Positions 1 to 9,256 of a DNA stretch of 64,000 nt are shown in pieces (position 1 is the stretch's first letter; every line of letters starts with the position of its first letter). A model generated the notes under the pieces. The model worked only from the letters and a program-made list of their open reading frames with translations. It was not told where the DNA came from and did no database searches. The DNA lies in assembly GCA_051954235.1 (NCBI GenBank), contig JBQCHY010000057.1, forward strand, positions 134,744 to 198,743. The letters are read 5' to 3'. The position numbers and the translations under genes are program-made. This DNA is from 62-47 sp051954235 (GTDB lineage Bacteria > Pseudomonadota > Alphaproteobacteria > Rhizobiales > Xanthobacteraceae).

Positions 1-74
1 TTCATTTCCGCGCTTGACTCGCATTAGTTCTATTCATAGCATTTTTAAAAACAAGTTCACACCCCTGCGCTGAC

Positions 75-89
75 CTGTCAACGATTGTC
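75..89. promoter_or_regulatory. Possible GntR half-site upstream of the ligase-P450 operon
   Basis: TGTCAACGATTGTC closely resembles part of the perfect palindrome at 6816-6839 between gntR and the transporter operon. It suggests that the same GntR regulator may also control the ligase-P450 genes. It is a single imperfect site, so support is weak. Confidence 0.3.
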
Positions 90-149
90 TCGTGATCGTC
101 GGCGCTGGCAGTTTGAATAATCAGATATGGACAACCCACGGGAGGCACC

Positions 150-1673
150 ATGACGCCGGATATCGGTCTCGGAAACTGGATCGCGCAGCGTTCGCTTCGT
201 ACGCCGGAGCGTACGGCACTGATTTTCGAGGGACGCACTTGGACCTATGCAGACTTCATGCGCGATATCGATCGTGTCGCCGGCCTTTTCCGCAAACTCG
301 GCGTTGAGCGGGGCACACGCGTCGCGTTCCTCGGCCTCAATCAACCGGACTTCCTAATCGCGATGTTCGCGACCTCGCGTCTCGGCGGCATTTTTGTGCC
401 GCTCAATTTTCGCCTCACCGGTCCCGAACTGTCGATGATCATCAACGACTGCGGCGCGCAGACGGTGATCGCTGACGAGCAGCATCGCGCGGTGATCGAT
501 GGGGTTCGCGGTGAACTGACCGGCGTGACAAATTTTCTCACAGTGGGTGCGGCCGTCGACAAGTGGCTATCGCTGGACCAGAAGGTCGCGCCGATCGCTG
601 AAGGCGCGCGGGTCGAAGCGGACGATCCTGCGATCATCATGTACACATCCGGCACCACCGGCCGCTCCAAGGGGGCGATCCTCACTCACGGCAATCTGTG
701 GTGGAACAACGTCAACGCGATTTTCAATTTCGACGTTCTGCAGGACGACATCACGCTCGTCGTCGCGCCGCTCTTCCATATCGGCGGCTTGAATGTCACC
801 ACGCTTATCACGTTCCAGAAGGGCGGTGCGGTGGTGCTGTATCGCGGTTTCGATCCGGCCGAGTCGCTAAAGGCGATGGCGCAACATCGTATCACCACGA
901 TGTTCGGCGTTCCGGCGATGTTCCAGTTCATGGCGCAGCATCCCGATTTCGCCAAGGCGGATCTGTCGTCGGTTCGGATGCTGATCTGCGGCGGAGCGCC
1001 ATGCGCGCTGCCGCTGCTGGAGATCTATGAGAAGCGCGGCATCTCGGTACAGCAGGGTTACGGTCTCACCGAAACCGCGCCGCAGGTGACGTTCCTCGCA
1101 CCCGAATTCGCGGCCTCGAAGATCGGTTCGTCGGGGCGCACCCCGTTGCTCACGGAAGTGCGTCTCGTCGATAACGAAGGGCGCGTGGTCACCGAGCCCG
1201 ACGCGCGCGGCGAGGTGCAAGTGCGTGGCCCCAACGTGACGCCAGGCTACTGGAATATGCCGGAAGCGACCGCCGCCGCAATCGATTCCGAAGGCTGGTT
1301 CCGCACCGGTGACGTGGCCTATGCCGACGCAGAAGGCTTCATCTACATCTGTGATCGCGTCAAGGACATGATCATCTCGGGCGGCGAGAACGTCTATCCG
1401 GCGGAGGTCGAGAGCGTGTTGTTTCGTCATCCCTCCGTCGCGGAAGTCGCCGTGGTCGGATTGCCCGATCCGAAATGGGGCGAGACGGTTGCCGCGATCG
1501 TTGCGCTGAAGCCGGAGGCCAAGCTCGATCTGGAGGAGTTGCGCGATTTCGCCGGCAAGGAGCTTGCCCGCTACAAGCTGCCGCGCCGGCTTGAGGTGAT
1601 GAGCGTGCTGCCGCGCAATGCCACCGGAAAAGTCTTGAAGTTCGAATTGCGGAAGACCTTCGGAGGTGCGTGA
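150..1673 (+). CDS. AMP-forming acyl-CoA ligase (FadD-like)
   Basis: Activates a carboxylic acid to its acyl-CoA through an acyl-adenylate; cytoplasmic, 507 residues, normal family length. The AMP-binding P-loop YTSGTTGRSKG lies near residue 165, YGLTET near 305, the GWFRTGD hinge region near 385 and the C-terminal catalytic lysine in ATGKVLK. The ATG has a GGAGG ribosome site 5 bases upstream. The stop overlaps the start of the P450 gene (TGATG), so the two are translationally coupled. The ligase probably activates the acid substrate or product of that P450. Chain-length and substrate specificity cannot be read from the sequence. Confidence 0.9.
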   Translation: MTPDIGLGNWIAQRSLRTPERTALIFEGRTWTYADFMRDIDRVAGLFRKLGVERGTRVAFLGLNQPDFLIAMFATSRLGGIFVPLNFRLTGPELSMIINDCGAQTVIADEQHRAVIDGVRGELTGVTNFLTVGAAVDKWLSLDQKVAPIAEGARVEADDPAIIMYTSGTTGRSKGAILTHGNLWWNNVNAIFNFDVLQDDITLVVAPLFHIGGLNVTTLITFQKGGAVVLYRGFDPAESLKAMAQHRITTMFGVPAMFQFMAQHPDFAKADLSSVRMLICGGAPCALPLLEIYEKRGISVQQGYGLTETAPQVTFLAPEFAASKIGSSGRTPLLTEVRLVDNEGRVVTEPDARGEVQVRGPNVTPGYWNMPEATAAAIDSEGWFRTGDVAYADAEGFIYICDRVKDMIISGGENVYPAEVESVLFRHPSVAEVAVVGLPDPKWGETVAAIVALKPEAKLDLEELRDFAGKELARYKLPRRLEVMSVLPRNATGKVLKFELRKTFGGA

Positions 1674-4600
1674 TGGCGAACGTCGACCTTGGCGATTTTC
1701 AGGTTTATGCGGACGGCATACCCTATGAATTGCTGGCAGCGTATCGGCGGGAGACGCCGATACGCTGGGTCGACGAGCCGCCGCGGGGCAGCTTCGCGGG
1801 CGGAACGGGATACTGGGCGGTGTTCCGGCACGAGGATGTCCGCACCGTTTCCCGTCATCCCGAAATTTATTCCTCGGCATTGGGTGGCACGTCGCTACGC
1901 GACATGAAGCCGAGGGATCTCGAGGTCGTTCGGCACATGATGCTGAACATGGACCCGCCGAAGCATTCGAAGATGCGGAAGATCGTCAACCGTGTCTTCA
2001 CGCCACAAGTGATTGGCCAATTGCGGTCGTCGATCGAGGAACACGCACGCGAGGTGGTTGACGGCATTGCCGAGAAGGGGTCTGTCGATTTTCTCGAGAA
2101 AGTCGCTGCGGAAATGCCGCTCTTGGTGCTCGCGGATATTCTCGGCGTGCCGTCCGAAGATCGGCATATGCTGCATCGCTGGACCGATATCATGGTCGCC
2201 TTCGACGATCCGGATGCCGGCCCGGAAGAGGCTGCGTCCTTCGTTGCCGCGATCAAGCAGATGTTCGCCTATGCTTCAGGCAAGACAACGGAGAAACGCG
2301 CCAATCCCGGCAGAGACGTCTGGAGTCTGGTCGCCAATGCCGAGGTTGACGGCGAGCAATTGAGCCAGGGACAACTCGATCGCTTCTTTCAGCTTCTGAT
2401 GGTGGCAGGCAACGAGACTACGCGCAGCCTTGTCAGCGGCGGCATGCAGCTTCTCAGCCAGCATCCGGATCAACACAAGCTGTTGCTCGACGACATGAGC
2501 CTGCTGCCGGCAGCCATCGAGGAGATGCTACGCTTCGCGCCGCCGGTTATCCAGTTCCGACGCACCGCGACGATGAACACCGAACTGGCCGGGCAAAAGA
2601 TCGCCAAAGGCGACAAGGTCGTAATCTTCTATGCCTCGGCCAATCGCGACGAGAGCGTCTTCGATAAGCCGGACAGTTTCGATATCCGGCGCAATCCGAA
2701 TCCGCATCTCTCGTTCGGCGATGGCACGCATTTCTGTCTCGGTGCCAATCTCGCCCGCCTTGAGGCGCGTGTGATCTTTACCGAGTTGCTGACGCGGCTG
2801 CCGGATCTGCGTATCGTCGGTCAGCCGGTGCGGATGCGCTCCAACTTCGTCACGAACTTCAAGCATATGCAGGCGGAGTTCACGCCGGTAGCGAAACTTG
2901 GTCCTCTTGCGCGTAGCGTCGTGACGCCTTCGTCAACGCAGGCCGCCAACGCAGCGCCGACGCCGAAGGCGGCAGCCGCCGGAAAACACGGCACGCCGCT
3001 GCTTGTGCTCTACGGGTCGAACTTCGGCACTGCCGAGGATCTCGCGCAGCGGATCGGCGCCGATGCGGATACCCACGGCTTCGCCACCACGATCGCTCCG
3101 CTTGACGATCACGCCGGCGAACTTGCCAATGAAGGCGCGGTGATCATCGTCACGGCGACCTATAACGGCACGCCACCAGACAACGCCGTTCAGTTCGTTA
3201 ATTGGCTGGAAACGTGCGAGACGAATGCCCTGAGCGACGTCCGCTATGCGGTGTTCGGTTGCGGCAATCACGACTGGGCCGCGACGTTCCAAGACATTCC
3301 GCGCAAGATCGATCGTTTGATGGAGCAGCATGGTGCGCGCCGCCTGCATTCGCGCGGCGAAGGCGATGCGGCCGATGACTTCGATGGTCAGTTCGACAAT
3401 TGGTATGGAGCGCTTTGGCCCAAGCTCGCGATGGAGTTCGGCATAGGGCTGGCAACCCACGTTGCCGGGCGAATGTTTTCGGTCGAGGTCGTTCCCGGTG
3501 AACGACAGAGTCCGTTTGTGGTCTCGCTCGATGCGCGGCCGATGCGCATTGCCGTCAATCGCGAATTGTTGTCGATGGCGGGGCCTGATCCGCAGGCTGC
3601 GTCCACGCGGCACATCGAACTGGAATTGCCCGACGGCATCACTTATCGAGCCGGCGATCATCTCGGCGTCATCCCGCACAATGGTCCGGAACTGGTCCGC
3701 CGCGTCGCAATACATTTCGATTTTGAGAAGGATGCGTTTATCCGCATTCATGCCCGCAGCGATCGGCGCACGTTTTTGCCGGTGGGCGAGCGCATCTCGG
3801 TCTACACCTTGCTGTCGGACTATGTCGAGTTGCAGGACGTCGCCTCGCGCACGCACATCAGGATGCTGGCGAACTACACCGGATGCCCGTTCACCAAGAC
3901 GTCGCTGGAGAAACTCGCGGCCGAGGATAGCTCAAGTTATCGCGACGACGTATTGCTGAAACGGAAGTCCGTGGTCGATCTGTTGGATCAATTCCCGGCG
4001 TGCAAGCTGCCGCTCGAAATCTATCTCGAAATGCTGCCGCCACTGGCGCCACGCTACTATTCGATTTCCTCCTCGCCACAGAACGGCAACAGCCAATGCA
4101 GCATTACGGTGGGAGCGGTTCGGGGACCGGCACGTTCGGGGCGTGGTATATTCGCCGGCGTCTGTTCGAACTACGTCGCCCGCCAACCCGAGACGGGCGT
4201 GATCTATGCTTTCGTCCGCGATACCAAGTCCAGCTTCTATCTGCCGGACGATCCCAGGGTGCCGGTCATTATGATCGGGCCGGGCACTGGGCTCGCGCCG
4301 TTTCGCGGCTTCCTGCAGGAGCGCGCGGTTATGAAAGCCAGGGGCGTGAATGTCGGGCCGTCGTTGCTGTTCTTTGGGTGCAGGCATGAGCAGCAGGACT
4401 TCATCTATGCCGACGAACTCAAGGCGTTTGCGAGCACCGGTGTCACCGAATTGCATCTCGCCTTCTCGCGGATGCAGCCCGAAAAAGTTTACGTGCAGGA
4501 CGCGATCCGCAAGGCGAGGGATCGCGTCTGGTCGCTGATCGAGGATGGCGCTATCATCTATGTCTGCGGTGACGCCAGCCGTATGGAGCCCGATGTTCGG

Positions 4601-4720
4601 AAAACCTTGATCAGCATTCTTCAAGACAAGTCGGGCGTCGATGCTTTAGATGCGACCAGGCGTTTCGATCAATTTGTCGCCGCGAACCGCTATCGCGTCG
4701 ATGTCTGGGCATCAAGCTAG
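1673..4720 (+). CDS. Self-sufficient cytochrome P450 fused to a BM3-type diflavin reductase
   Basis: A 1015-residue NADPH-dependent monooxygenase in one chain. Residues 1-410 are a P450 heme domain: the oxygen-binding I-helix AGNETT starts at 245, ExxR (EEMLR) lies near 283 and the heme ligand Cys355 is in FGDGTHFCLG. After an Ala/Pro-rich linker come an FMN flavodoxin domain (YGSNFGTAED near 447), an FAD domain (RYYSISSSP near 793) and an NADPH site (GPGTGLAPFRGF near 868), ending in the CYP102-like tail DVWA. The heme domain resembles soluble bacterial families such as CYP125/142 (DPPKHSKMR motif), not the CYP102 fatty-acid hydroxylases that normally carry this reductase. ATG 1673 is preferred over GTG 1670 because GGAGG lies 6 bases before it. 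It probably hydroxylates an acid or terpenoid/steroid-like side chain handled by the coupled ligase (inference). Confidence 0.93.
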   Translation: MANVDLGDFQVYADGIPYELLAAYRRETPIRWVDEPPRGSFAGGTGYWAVFRHEDVRTVSRHPEIYSSALGGTSLRDMKPRDLEVVRHMMLNMDPPKHSKMRKIVNRVFTPQVIGQLRSSIEEHAREVVDGIAEKGSVDFLEKVAAEMPLLVLADILGVPSEDRHMLHRWTDIMVAFDDPDAGPEEAASFVAAIKQMFAYASGKTTEKRANPGRDVWSLVANAEVDGEQLSQGQLDRFFQLLMVAGNETTRSLVSGGMQLLSQHPDQHKLLLDDMSLLPAAIEEMLRFAPPVIQFRRTATMNTELAGQKIAKGDKVVIFYASANRDESVFDKPDSFDIRRNPNPHLSFGDGTHFCLGANLARLEARVIFTELLTRLPDLRIVGQPVRMRSNFVTNFKHMQAEFTPVAKLGPLARSVVTPSSTQAANAAPTPKAAAAGKHGTPLLVLYGSNFGTAEDLAQRIGADADTHGFATTIAPLDDHAGELANEGAVIIVTATYNGTPPDNAVQFVNWLETCETNALSDVRYAVFGCGNHDWAATFQDIPRKIDRLMEQHGARRLHSRGEGDAADDFDGQFDNWYGALWPKLAMEFGIGLATHVAGRMFSVEVVPGERQSPFVVSLDARPMRIAVNRELLSMAGPDPQAASTRHIELELPDGITYRAGDHLGVIPHNGPELVRRVAIHFDFEKDAFIRIHARSDRRTFLPVGERISVYTLLSDYVELQDVASRTHIRMLANYTGCPFTKTSLEKLAAEDSSSYRDDVLLKRKSVVDLLDQFPACKLPLEIYLEMLPPLAPRYYSISSSPQNGNSQCSITVGAVRGPARSGRGIFAGVCSNYVARQPETGVIYAFVRDTKSSFYLPDDPRVPVIMIGPGTGLAPFRGFLQERAVMKARGVNVGPSLLFFGCRHEQQDFIYADELKAFASTGVTELHLAFSRMQPEKVYVQDAIRKARDRVWSLIEDGAIIYVCGDASRMEPDVRKTLISILQDKSGVDALDATRRFDQFVAANRYRVDVWASS

Positions 4721-4969
4721 GGGAGCGGAAAGCCGTGCGGTCGGATGAGCCGTTAATCTGCGCTTATTGATCGCATCAGATCGCAGACACGGCCGAACGT
4801 CCAAAAGACCGTCAATGCGATATTCCGCTTCGCGCGATTTGCCGTCACTACGAATATGATGGCGGCGCGGCGTGTCCGTGCTATTTCCTTGCCGACAACC
4901 TGATCTCTGCCTCGCGTTTTTGAATGGGCAGAAGAATGTTCCGTCATCGAATGACGAAGGGATGAAAGC
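4721..4969. other. Intergenic region, no gene seen
   Basis: The 249 bases between the P450 fusion and the hotdog gene contain no convincing reading frame, hairpin terminator or operator. A promoter for the hotdog gene is presumably here, but I could not place it. Confidence 0.4.
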
Positions 4970-5905
4970 ATGAACGAGTTCGGATTCTCGACCACCATTT
5001 CGACCGATGGCGCCGTCATCTCGGGCTCCTGGTGCGCTCCGATGCAGATGCTGGCCGAACAATCCTACGACGGTCACGCCTCGATTCACGATGACGCCAC
5101 CGCGCAGAAACTCGGATTTCGTGGCGGCACGATTGAAGGCCCGACCCATTTTAGCCAGTTCGTTCCGCTCGGGGCGTCGATCTGGGGACAGGAGTTTCTC
5201 GAAAGCGGCTGCATCTCCGCACACTATCGCAATGCGGTCTTCGAGGGCGAGGAGGTGCGTGCGTTTCTGAATTCGCCGGCAGCAGGCAGCACTCACGCCG
5301 AGATCTGGATGCAGAAGAAGGATGGCACAGAAGTTCTGCGCGGCTCGATATCGCTTGCCCGCGATTCATCGGAAACGGCGCTGGAGCACAGGGTTGCCGG
5401 CCTGAAACCTGTCGGAGAACTCGTCATCCTGCGTGATATCCGCGTCGGCATGAAGTCGAAACGCCAGAAAGTGCGGATGGACTTTGCGCAGAACATGGGC
5501 GCGCTCTATCCGTTCTCCCTCAACCAGAAGCTTCAGAAGATCACTCAGCCATCGTCGTGGTACACCCCGCAGGGCGGAGCATCGACCCCGTGGGGGAAGC
5601 CGATCATTCCGATGGAGATGATCAGCGTGTTGCTCAATCACACCGCGAAGGTCGATCCGTTCCCGGTTCGCGGCTCGTCTGTCGGCCTTTTTGCCGATCA
5701 GGAGATCAAGCTGATCAAGGGGCCACTCTTGGTCGGCGAAGACTACGAGATCGAGCGTGAGGTCGTGGCATTGAGCGAAAGCAAGCGCACCGAGAGCATG
5801 TGGGTTCGCACGTCGGTCTATCGGCCGGGAGCGAACGATTTGATCGCGACCATGCTGCTCAACAGCGCGAGCCTCAAGGAATCGTTCGTGGAAACCGGCC
5901 ACTAG
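4970..5905 (+). CDS. Double-hotdog, MaoC-like protein
   Basis: A 311-residue cytoplasmic protein. The N-terminal half contains an enoyl-CoA-hydratase-like stretch (HDDATAQKLGF then GGTIEGPTHF, residues about 39-62) as in MaoC/hotdog dehydratases. The length fits two hotdog repeats. The C-terminal half carries a second, more divergent unit. The start is set by AAGGG 7 bases before the ATG. It sits between the P450 operon and a GntR regulator, so hydration of an enoyl-CoA or thioester chemistry is plausible. No catalytic residue could be fixed with certainty; the function is an inference from fold-like motifs and context. Confidence 0.6.
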   Translation: MNEFGFSTTISTDGAVISGSWCAPMQMLAEQSYDGHASIHDDATAQKLGFRGGTIEGPTHFSQFVPLGASIWGQEFLESGCISAHYRNAVFEGEEVRAFLNSPAAGSTHAEIWMQKKDGTEVLRGSISLARDSSETALEHRVAGLKPVGELVILRDIRVGMKSKRQKVRMDFAQNMGALYPFSLNQKLQKITQPSSWYTPQGGASTPWGKPIIPMEMISVLLNHTAKVDPFPVRGSSVGLFADQEIKLIKGPLLVGEDYEIEREVVALSESKRTESMWVRTSVYRPGANDLIATMLLNSASLKESFVETGH

Positions 5906-5957
5906 GGTCTGATGATCCAACTGCGTTGAGTCTGACCCGTCGTTTATTTTTGTCTGA

Positions 5958-6002
5958 GCATGATCCTTTCCGAAAACCGGATGCCACTTTTCGGGATCAT
6001 GC
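5958..6002. repeat. Palindromic intergenic repeat (GCATGATCC family)
   Basis: Outer arms GCATGATCC and GGATCATGC, with inner arms TTCCGAAAA and TTTTCGG, form a long stem between two convergent genes. This is a repeat type I recognise from Rhizobiales genomes. It ends one base before the gntR stop codon and may serve as a bidirectional terminator. Confidence 0.65.
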
Positions 6003-6003
6003 C

Positions 6004-6756
6004 TTAACCTGAGGAGATCGCGCCGAAATCGCCTGCTTCCTTGCGCAGGTCTGTCAGCACGGCGAGGGCGCGATCGCGATCGTTTTCAAGCAACAGGCGA
6101 AGGCTCCGAACCGCCGTTTCGGGGTCTCGTTTGCGGATGGCTTCGAGCGTTTCCGTCATCAGGCCCGCAGCCTCGCGGCGCATATCCTGTGTGAGATAAT
6201 CGAGCGGTGTTTTCCAGATTGTCCCCCAGACAGTCTGGTTGGCGAGGTCGATCGACAACTCTAACAGAAGCTCATTGCCGGAACCGTGCGCGATGGCGCG
6301 TACGGCGCGTGTCGTCACGCGGGCAAATGCGATCGGATCTCCTGTTTCGACCATGTCGTTAAGTTCGGTGCAACGACGCGCCAGTGTTTCGACGTAACTT
6401 TCGATTGGCGCTGTCGCCATCGTTCGTGCTGCCAGCAGCGAGAGAGCGAGACGGACGTTGAAAAGATCGGCGATCGATTTCAACGAGAGCGGCCGCACGT
6501 AAGCGCCGCGGCGTGGCAGCAGATCGACCATGCGCCTACGTTCGAGAATGCGTAGCGCCTCACGAACCGGCCCGCGGCTGACGCCGAAGTTTTGCGCGAG
6601 ATCGAGTTCGATCAGGCGTTCGCCAGCCTTGCGTCGGCCAGCGACGATGTCGGCCCCCAATTCTTCGGCAAGCTGTTCAGGAATCGTCCGCGGTGAAAAG
6701 CGCCCATCCGCGTCGCCGTCGTTTGTCGCCGCCAATTTCAGAAGGGGCGCTGCCAT
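6004..6756 (-). CDS. GntR-family (FadR/FCD subfamily) transcriptional regulator
   Basis: A 250-residue repressor-type protein. The winged helix is at residues about 25-90, with the recognition region GVSRGPVREALRILERR. An all-helical FCD-like ligand domain follows, rich in Arg/Glu. It is transcribed away from the Dpp-type transporter operon. A perfect 24-bp inverted repeat lies in the shared upstream region, so autoregulation and control of the transporter/ligase operon are likely. FCD domains usually bind organic acids or acyl derivatives, which fits the surrounding acyl-CoA genes. The inducer is unknown. Confidence 0.9.
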   Translation of the reverse strand: MAAPLLKLAATNDGDADGRFSPRTIPEQLAEELGADIVAGRRKAGERLIELDLAQNFGVSRGPVREALRILERRRMVDLLPRRGAYVRPLSLKSIADLFNVRLALSLLAARTMATAPIESYVETLARRCTELNDMVETGDPIAFARVTTRAVRAIAHGSGNELLLELSIDLANQTVWGTIWKTPLDYLTQDMRREAAGLMTETLEAIRKRDPETAVRSLRLLLENDRDRALAVLTDLRKEAGDFGAISSG

Positions 6757-6815
6757 GACCTGCTCCAGTCGTTTGGAGGCCGGCTAAGCGGCCTCGCCTT
6801 CATTTATAACTCGAT

Positions 6816-6839
6816 TTGTCAATTGTTGACAATTGACAA
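6816..6839. promoter_or_regulatory. Palindromic GntR operator
   Basis: Perfect 10-bp arms TTGTCAATTG and CAATTGACAA are separated by TTGA. The site lies 60 bases upstream of gntR and about 300 bases upstream of the transporter operon. The pattern fits FadR-type GntR operators. It overlaps the -35 elements of promoters in both directions. Confidence 0.65.
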
Positions 6840-6854
6840 GAGTTGGCCTTTATA
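6826..6854 (+). promoter_or_regulatory. Candidate sigma-70 promoter of the transporter operon
   Basis: TTGACA at 6826-6831 and TTTATA at 6849-6854 are spaced by 17 bases, with the -35 inside the GntR palindrome. On the other strand TTGTCA and TTATAA (6804-6809) are also 17 bases apart and could drive gntR. Binding of the repressor would block both. Confidence 0.45.
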
Positions 6855-6856
6855 GC

Positions 6857-7147
6857 CTCTCGCGATCCATTAACAGAATTCCGGCGGCCCTCGGGTCAGC
6901 AGAATTCTTTTGTTTGCAACGATTTAGCCGATTCTGGCGCATACGCGCAAAAGACGATCGGAACCCGGCGCCAAGATCGGGTTGATCGGGAAGGAGCGAC
7001 AAGCGTGAGGCAGTCCGCCGAAAAACTGGTCTTCCTGGCTTCTGTGACGGGCCGAGGCGGCAATCGTCGCTTGGCTCGAGAGTCGATAGCGCTGGCGATG
7101 TTTCGCTGTGGGGCTGCGATGTTCTCAGCATCCGGGGCCGCTTGATC
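6857..7147. other. Long leader before the transporter operon, no gene seen
   Basis: About 290 bases follow the candidate promoter. They contain only an unconvincing 100-codon frame lacking a ribosome site and any recognisable domain. The stretch is probably an untranslated leader. Confidence 0.4.
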
Positions 7148-8206
7148 ATGGCGACTGTATCGGCCTCCGTTCAATCCGCTCTCACCCAAACAAACGCACA
7201 TGGGGCGGCTGTCTCGTCCACAAATGCGCTGCTCGATGTGCGGGCATTGTCGCTGGCCTTCCAGACTTCCGAGGGAGTGCTGCCGATCATTCGCGAGGTC
7301 AGCTTTTCCGTCGCGCCGGGCGAGCGAGTCGGTATTGTCGGTGAAAGCGGCTGCGGAAAGACCGTCACCGGGCTCTCCCTGTTGCGGCTCCTTCCAGAGC
7401 AAACGACACGCCTGTCTGGGCAGATCCTGTTCGAGGGCCGCGATCTCGCGACGTTGTCGGCGCGGCAGATGCGCGCCGTGCGCGGGCGCGACATGGCCAT
7501 GATCTTCCAGGAGCCGATGAGTGCTCTCGATCCGGTTTTCACCGTCGGCGAGCAGATCGGCGAGGCTTATCGCGCGCATTTCCCCGTCGATCGCAAGGAG
7601 GCGCGGCAGCGCGCCATTGCCGCGCTGGCCGAAGTCGGCATTCCGGCGCCGGAGCGGCGTTGCGACGAATATCCGCATCAGCTCTCGGGTGGCATGCGCC
7701 AACGCGTGATGATTGCGATGGCGCTGATCTGCAAGCCGAAACTCCTGATCGCGGACGAGCCGACCACCGCGCTCGACGTCACGGTGCAATCGCAGATCAC
7801 GGACTTGCTTCGAACGCTCAGCGAACGCACCGGTACGGCGCTGTTGTTCATCACGCACGATCTCGGCGTCGTCGCTGAAACCTGCACGCGGATGATCACG
7901 ATGTATGCCGGTGAAGTGGTGGAGGATGCGCCGGTCGACGACGTGCTGATGAAGCCGCGTCATCCTTATACGTCCGGCCTGCTGCGATCGTTGCCGAGCC
8001 TGAGCGCGCGCCGCAGCGTTTTGCCGTCGATCCGGGGGCGGGTGCCGTCGCCGAATGCCATGCCCCCCGGATGCCGGTTCGAGCCACGGTGTTCCTACGC
8101 CGCGGAAAGCTGTCAGGTTCGGCAAACGCTGGCGGCGCTTGGGCCGCAACATTCCGTTCAATGTTGTCGAGCGGCGGAGATTTCGTTGCCGGGAGCCGTG
8201 AATTGA
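7148..8206 (+). CDS. Oligopeptide/dipeptide ABC transporter ATPase (DppD-type)
   Basis: One of two ATPases powering a peptide/nickel-type importer; cytoplasmic, 352 residues. Walker A GESGCGKT lies near residue 72, signature LSGGMRQR near 177, Walker B LLIADEPTTALD near 197, and the H-loop FITHDLG follows. The C-terminal oligopeptide extension with the Cys-rich PPGCRFEPRCSYA pattern is present. ATG 7148 is chosen; an in-frame TTG six bases earlier is possible. The stop overlaps the next ATPase start (TTGA), indicating coupling in one operon. Confidence 0.92.
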   Translation: MATVSASVQSALTQTNAHGAAVSSTNALLDVRALSLAFQTSEGVLPIIREVSFSVAPGERVGIVGESGCGKTVTGLSLLRLLPEQTTRLSGQILFEGRDLATLSARQMRAVRGRDMAMIFQEPMSALDPVFTVGEQIGEAYRAHFPVDRKEARQRAIAALAEVGIPAPERRCDEYPHQLSGGMRQRVMIAMALICKPKLLIADEPTTALDVTVQSQITDLLRTLSERTGTALLFITHDLGVVAETCTRMITMYAGEVVEDAPVDDVLMKPRHPYTSGLLRSLPSLSARRSVLPSIRGRVPSPNAMPPGCRFEPRCSYAAESCQVRQTLAALGPQHSVQCCRAAEISLPGAVN

Positions 8207-9255
8207 GCACAGCAGTTCAAGAGTTGGCGGCAGCATCCGCACAGTCGCCGATCATGTCGGTGCGAAACCTTCGCATCCTGTTTCCGACGCGGGATGGCAG
8301 CGACACCGTGAAGGCCGTCGATGACGTCAACTTCGATGTGTTCCCCGGCGAGACGCTCGGCATCATTGGCGAGTCGGGATCGGGCAAGACGACGCTGGGG
8401 CGGGCGCTGGTGTCGTTGATCAAACCTTCCGAGGGACAGGTTCTGCATCAAGGCCGCGATCCGGCGACCCTCGGCCGCGCCGAATTTCGCCGCCATCGGC
8501 GCGATTACCAGATCGTCTTCCAGGATCCGAACGCCGCGCTTAATCCGCGTATGACCATTCTCGATAGCGTGATCGAGCCGGCCGAAGTCCTCAAGGAAGG
8601 TAACGACGCATCGCGGCGCAAGGCCGGCCTCGCTGTATTGTCGCGCGTCGGACTTCCGCGCGAAATGGCTGATCGTTACCCGCACCAGCTTTCCGGCGGC
8701 CAGAAGCAGCGCGTCAACATCGCGCGCGTGCTGATGCTGCGACCCAAGGTCATTGTTTGCGACGAGGTGGTAGCGGCGCTCGACGTTTCGATCCGTGGTG
8801 ACGTCCTCAATCTGTTCGCCGATCTGCAGCGCGAATTCGGCCTGACCTACGTTTTCATCACTCACGATATCTCCGTGGTGTCGCATATCTCCGATCGTAT
8901 CGCTGTCACCTATCTCGGCAAGCTGATGGAATTGGGATCCGCCGAAGACGTCATCGAGCGGCCGCTGCATCCCTACACGCAGGCTCTGTTGTCGGCCGAG
9001 CCGCTGCCATTGCCGTCCTCCATGCGAACCACGCGGCGCATCGTGCTCGAAGGTGAAATCCCCAGCCCGATCTCACCACCCAGCGGCTGCCGCTTCCGTA
9101 CCCGTTGCCCCGTCGCGCAACCGCGTTGCGCCGATGAGGTCCCGACGTGGCGTGAATTGAAGCCGGGGCACTGGGTCGCTTGTCATTTCTCGACCGCGGA
9201 TGGGCCGCCGTCGAACAACGCCATATCGCAACACGATTCGAAACAGGGAGGATAG
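8203..9255 (+). CDS. Oligopeptide/dipeptide ABC transporter ATPase (DppF-type)
   Basis: The second ATPase of the importer, 350 residues. Walker A GESGSGKT, signature LSGGQKQR, Walker B VIVCDEVVAALD and H-loop FITHDIS are all present, with the DppF-type C-terminal Cys motif SGCRFRTRCP. The start is taken as TTG 8203, which overlaps the previous stop and has GGGAG 7 bases upstream. ATG 8254 is a weaker alternative without a ribosome site. Confidence 0.92.
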   Translation: MSTAVQELAAASAQSPIMSVRNLRILFPTRDGSDTVKAVDDVNFDVFPGETLGIIGESGSGKTTLGRALVSLIKPSEGQVLHQGRDPATLGRAEFRRHRRDYQIVFQDPNAALNPRMTILDSVIEPAEVLKEGNDASRRKAGLAVLSRVGLPREMADRYPHQLSGGQKQRVNIARVLMLRPKVIVCDEVVAALDVSIRGDVLNLFADLQREFGLTYVFITHDISVVSHISDRIAVTYLGKLMELGSAEDVIERPLHPYTQALLSAEPLPLPSSMRTTRRIVLEGEIPSPISPPSGCRFRTRCPVAQPRCADEVPTWRELKPGHWVACHFSTADGPPSNNAISQHDSKQGG

Positions 9256-9256
9256 G

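Noticed and set aside
6843..7145. 100-codon frame upstream of the transporter operon
   Set aside because: No ribosome site, no domain and low-quality codon pattern; treated as leader sequence.
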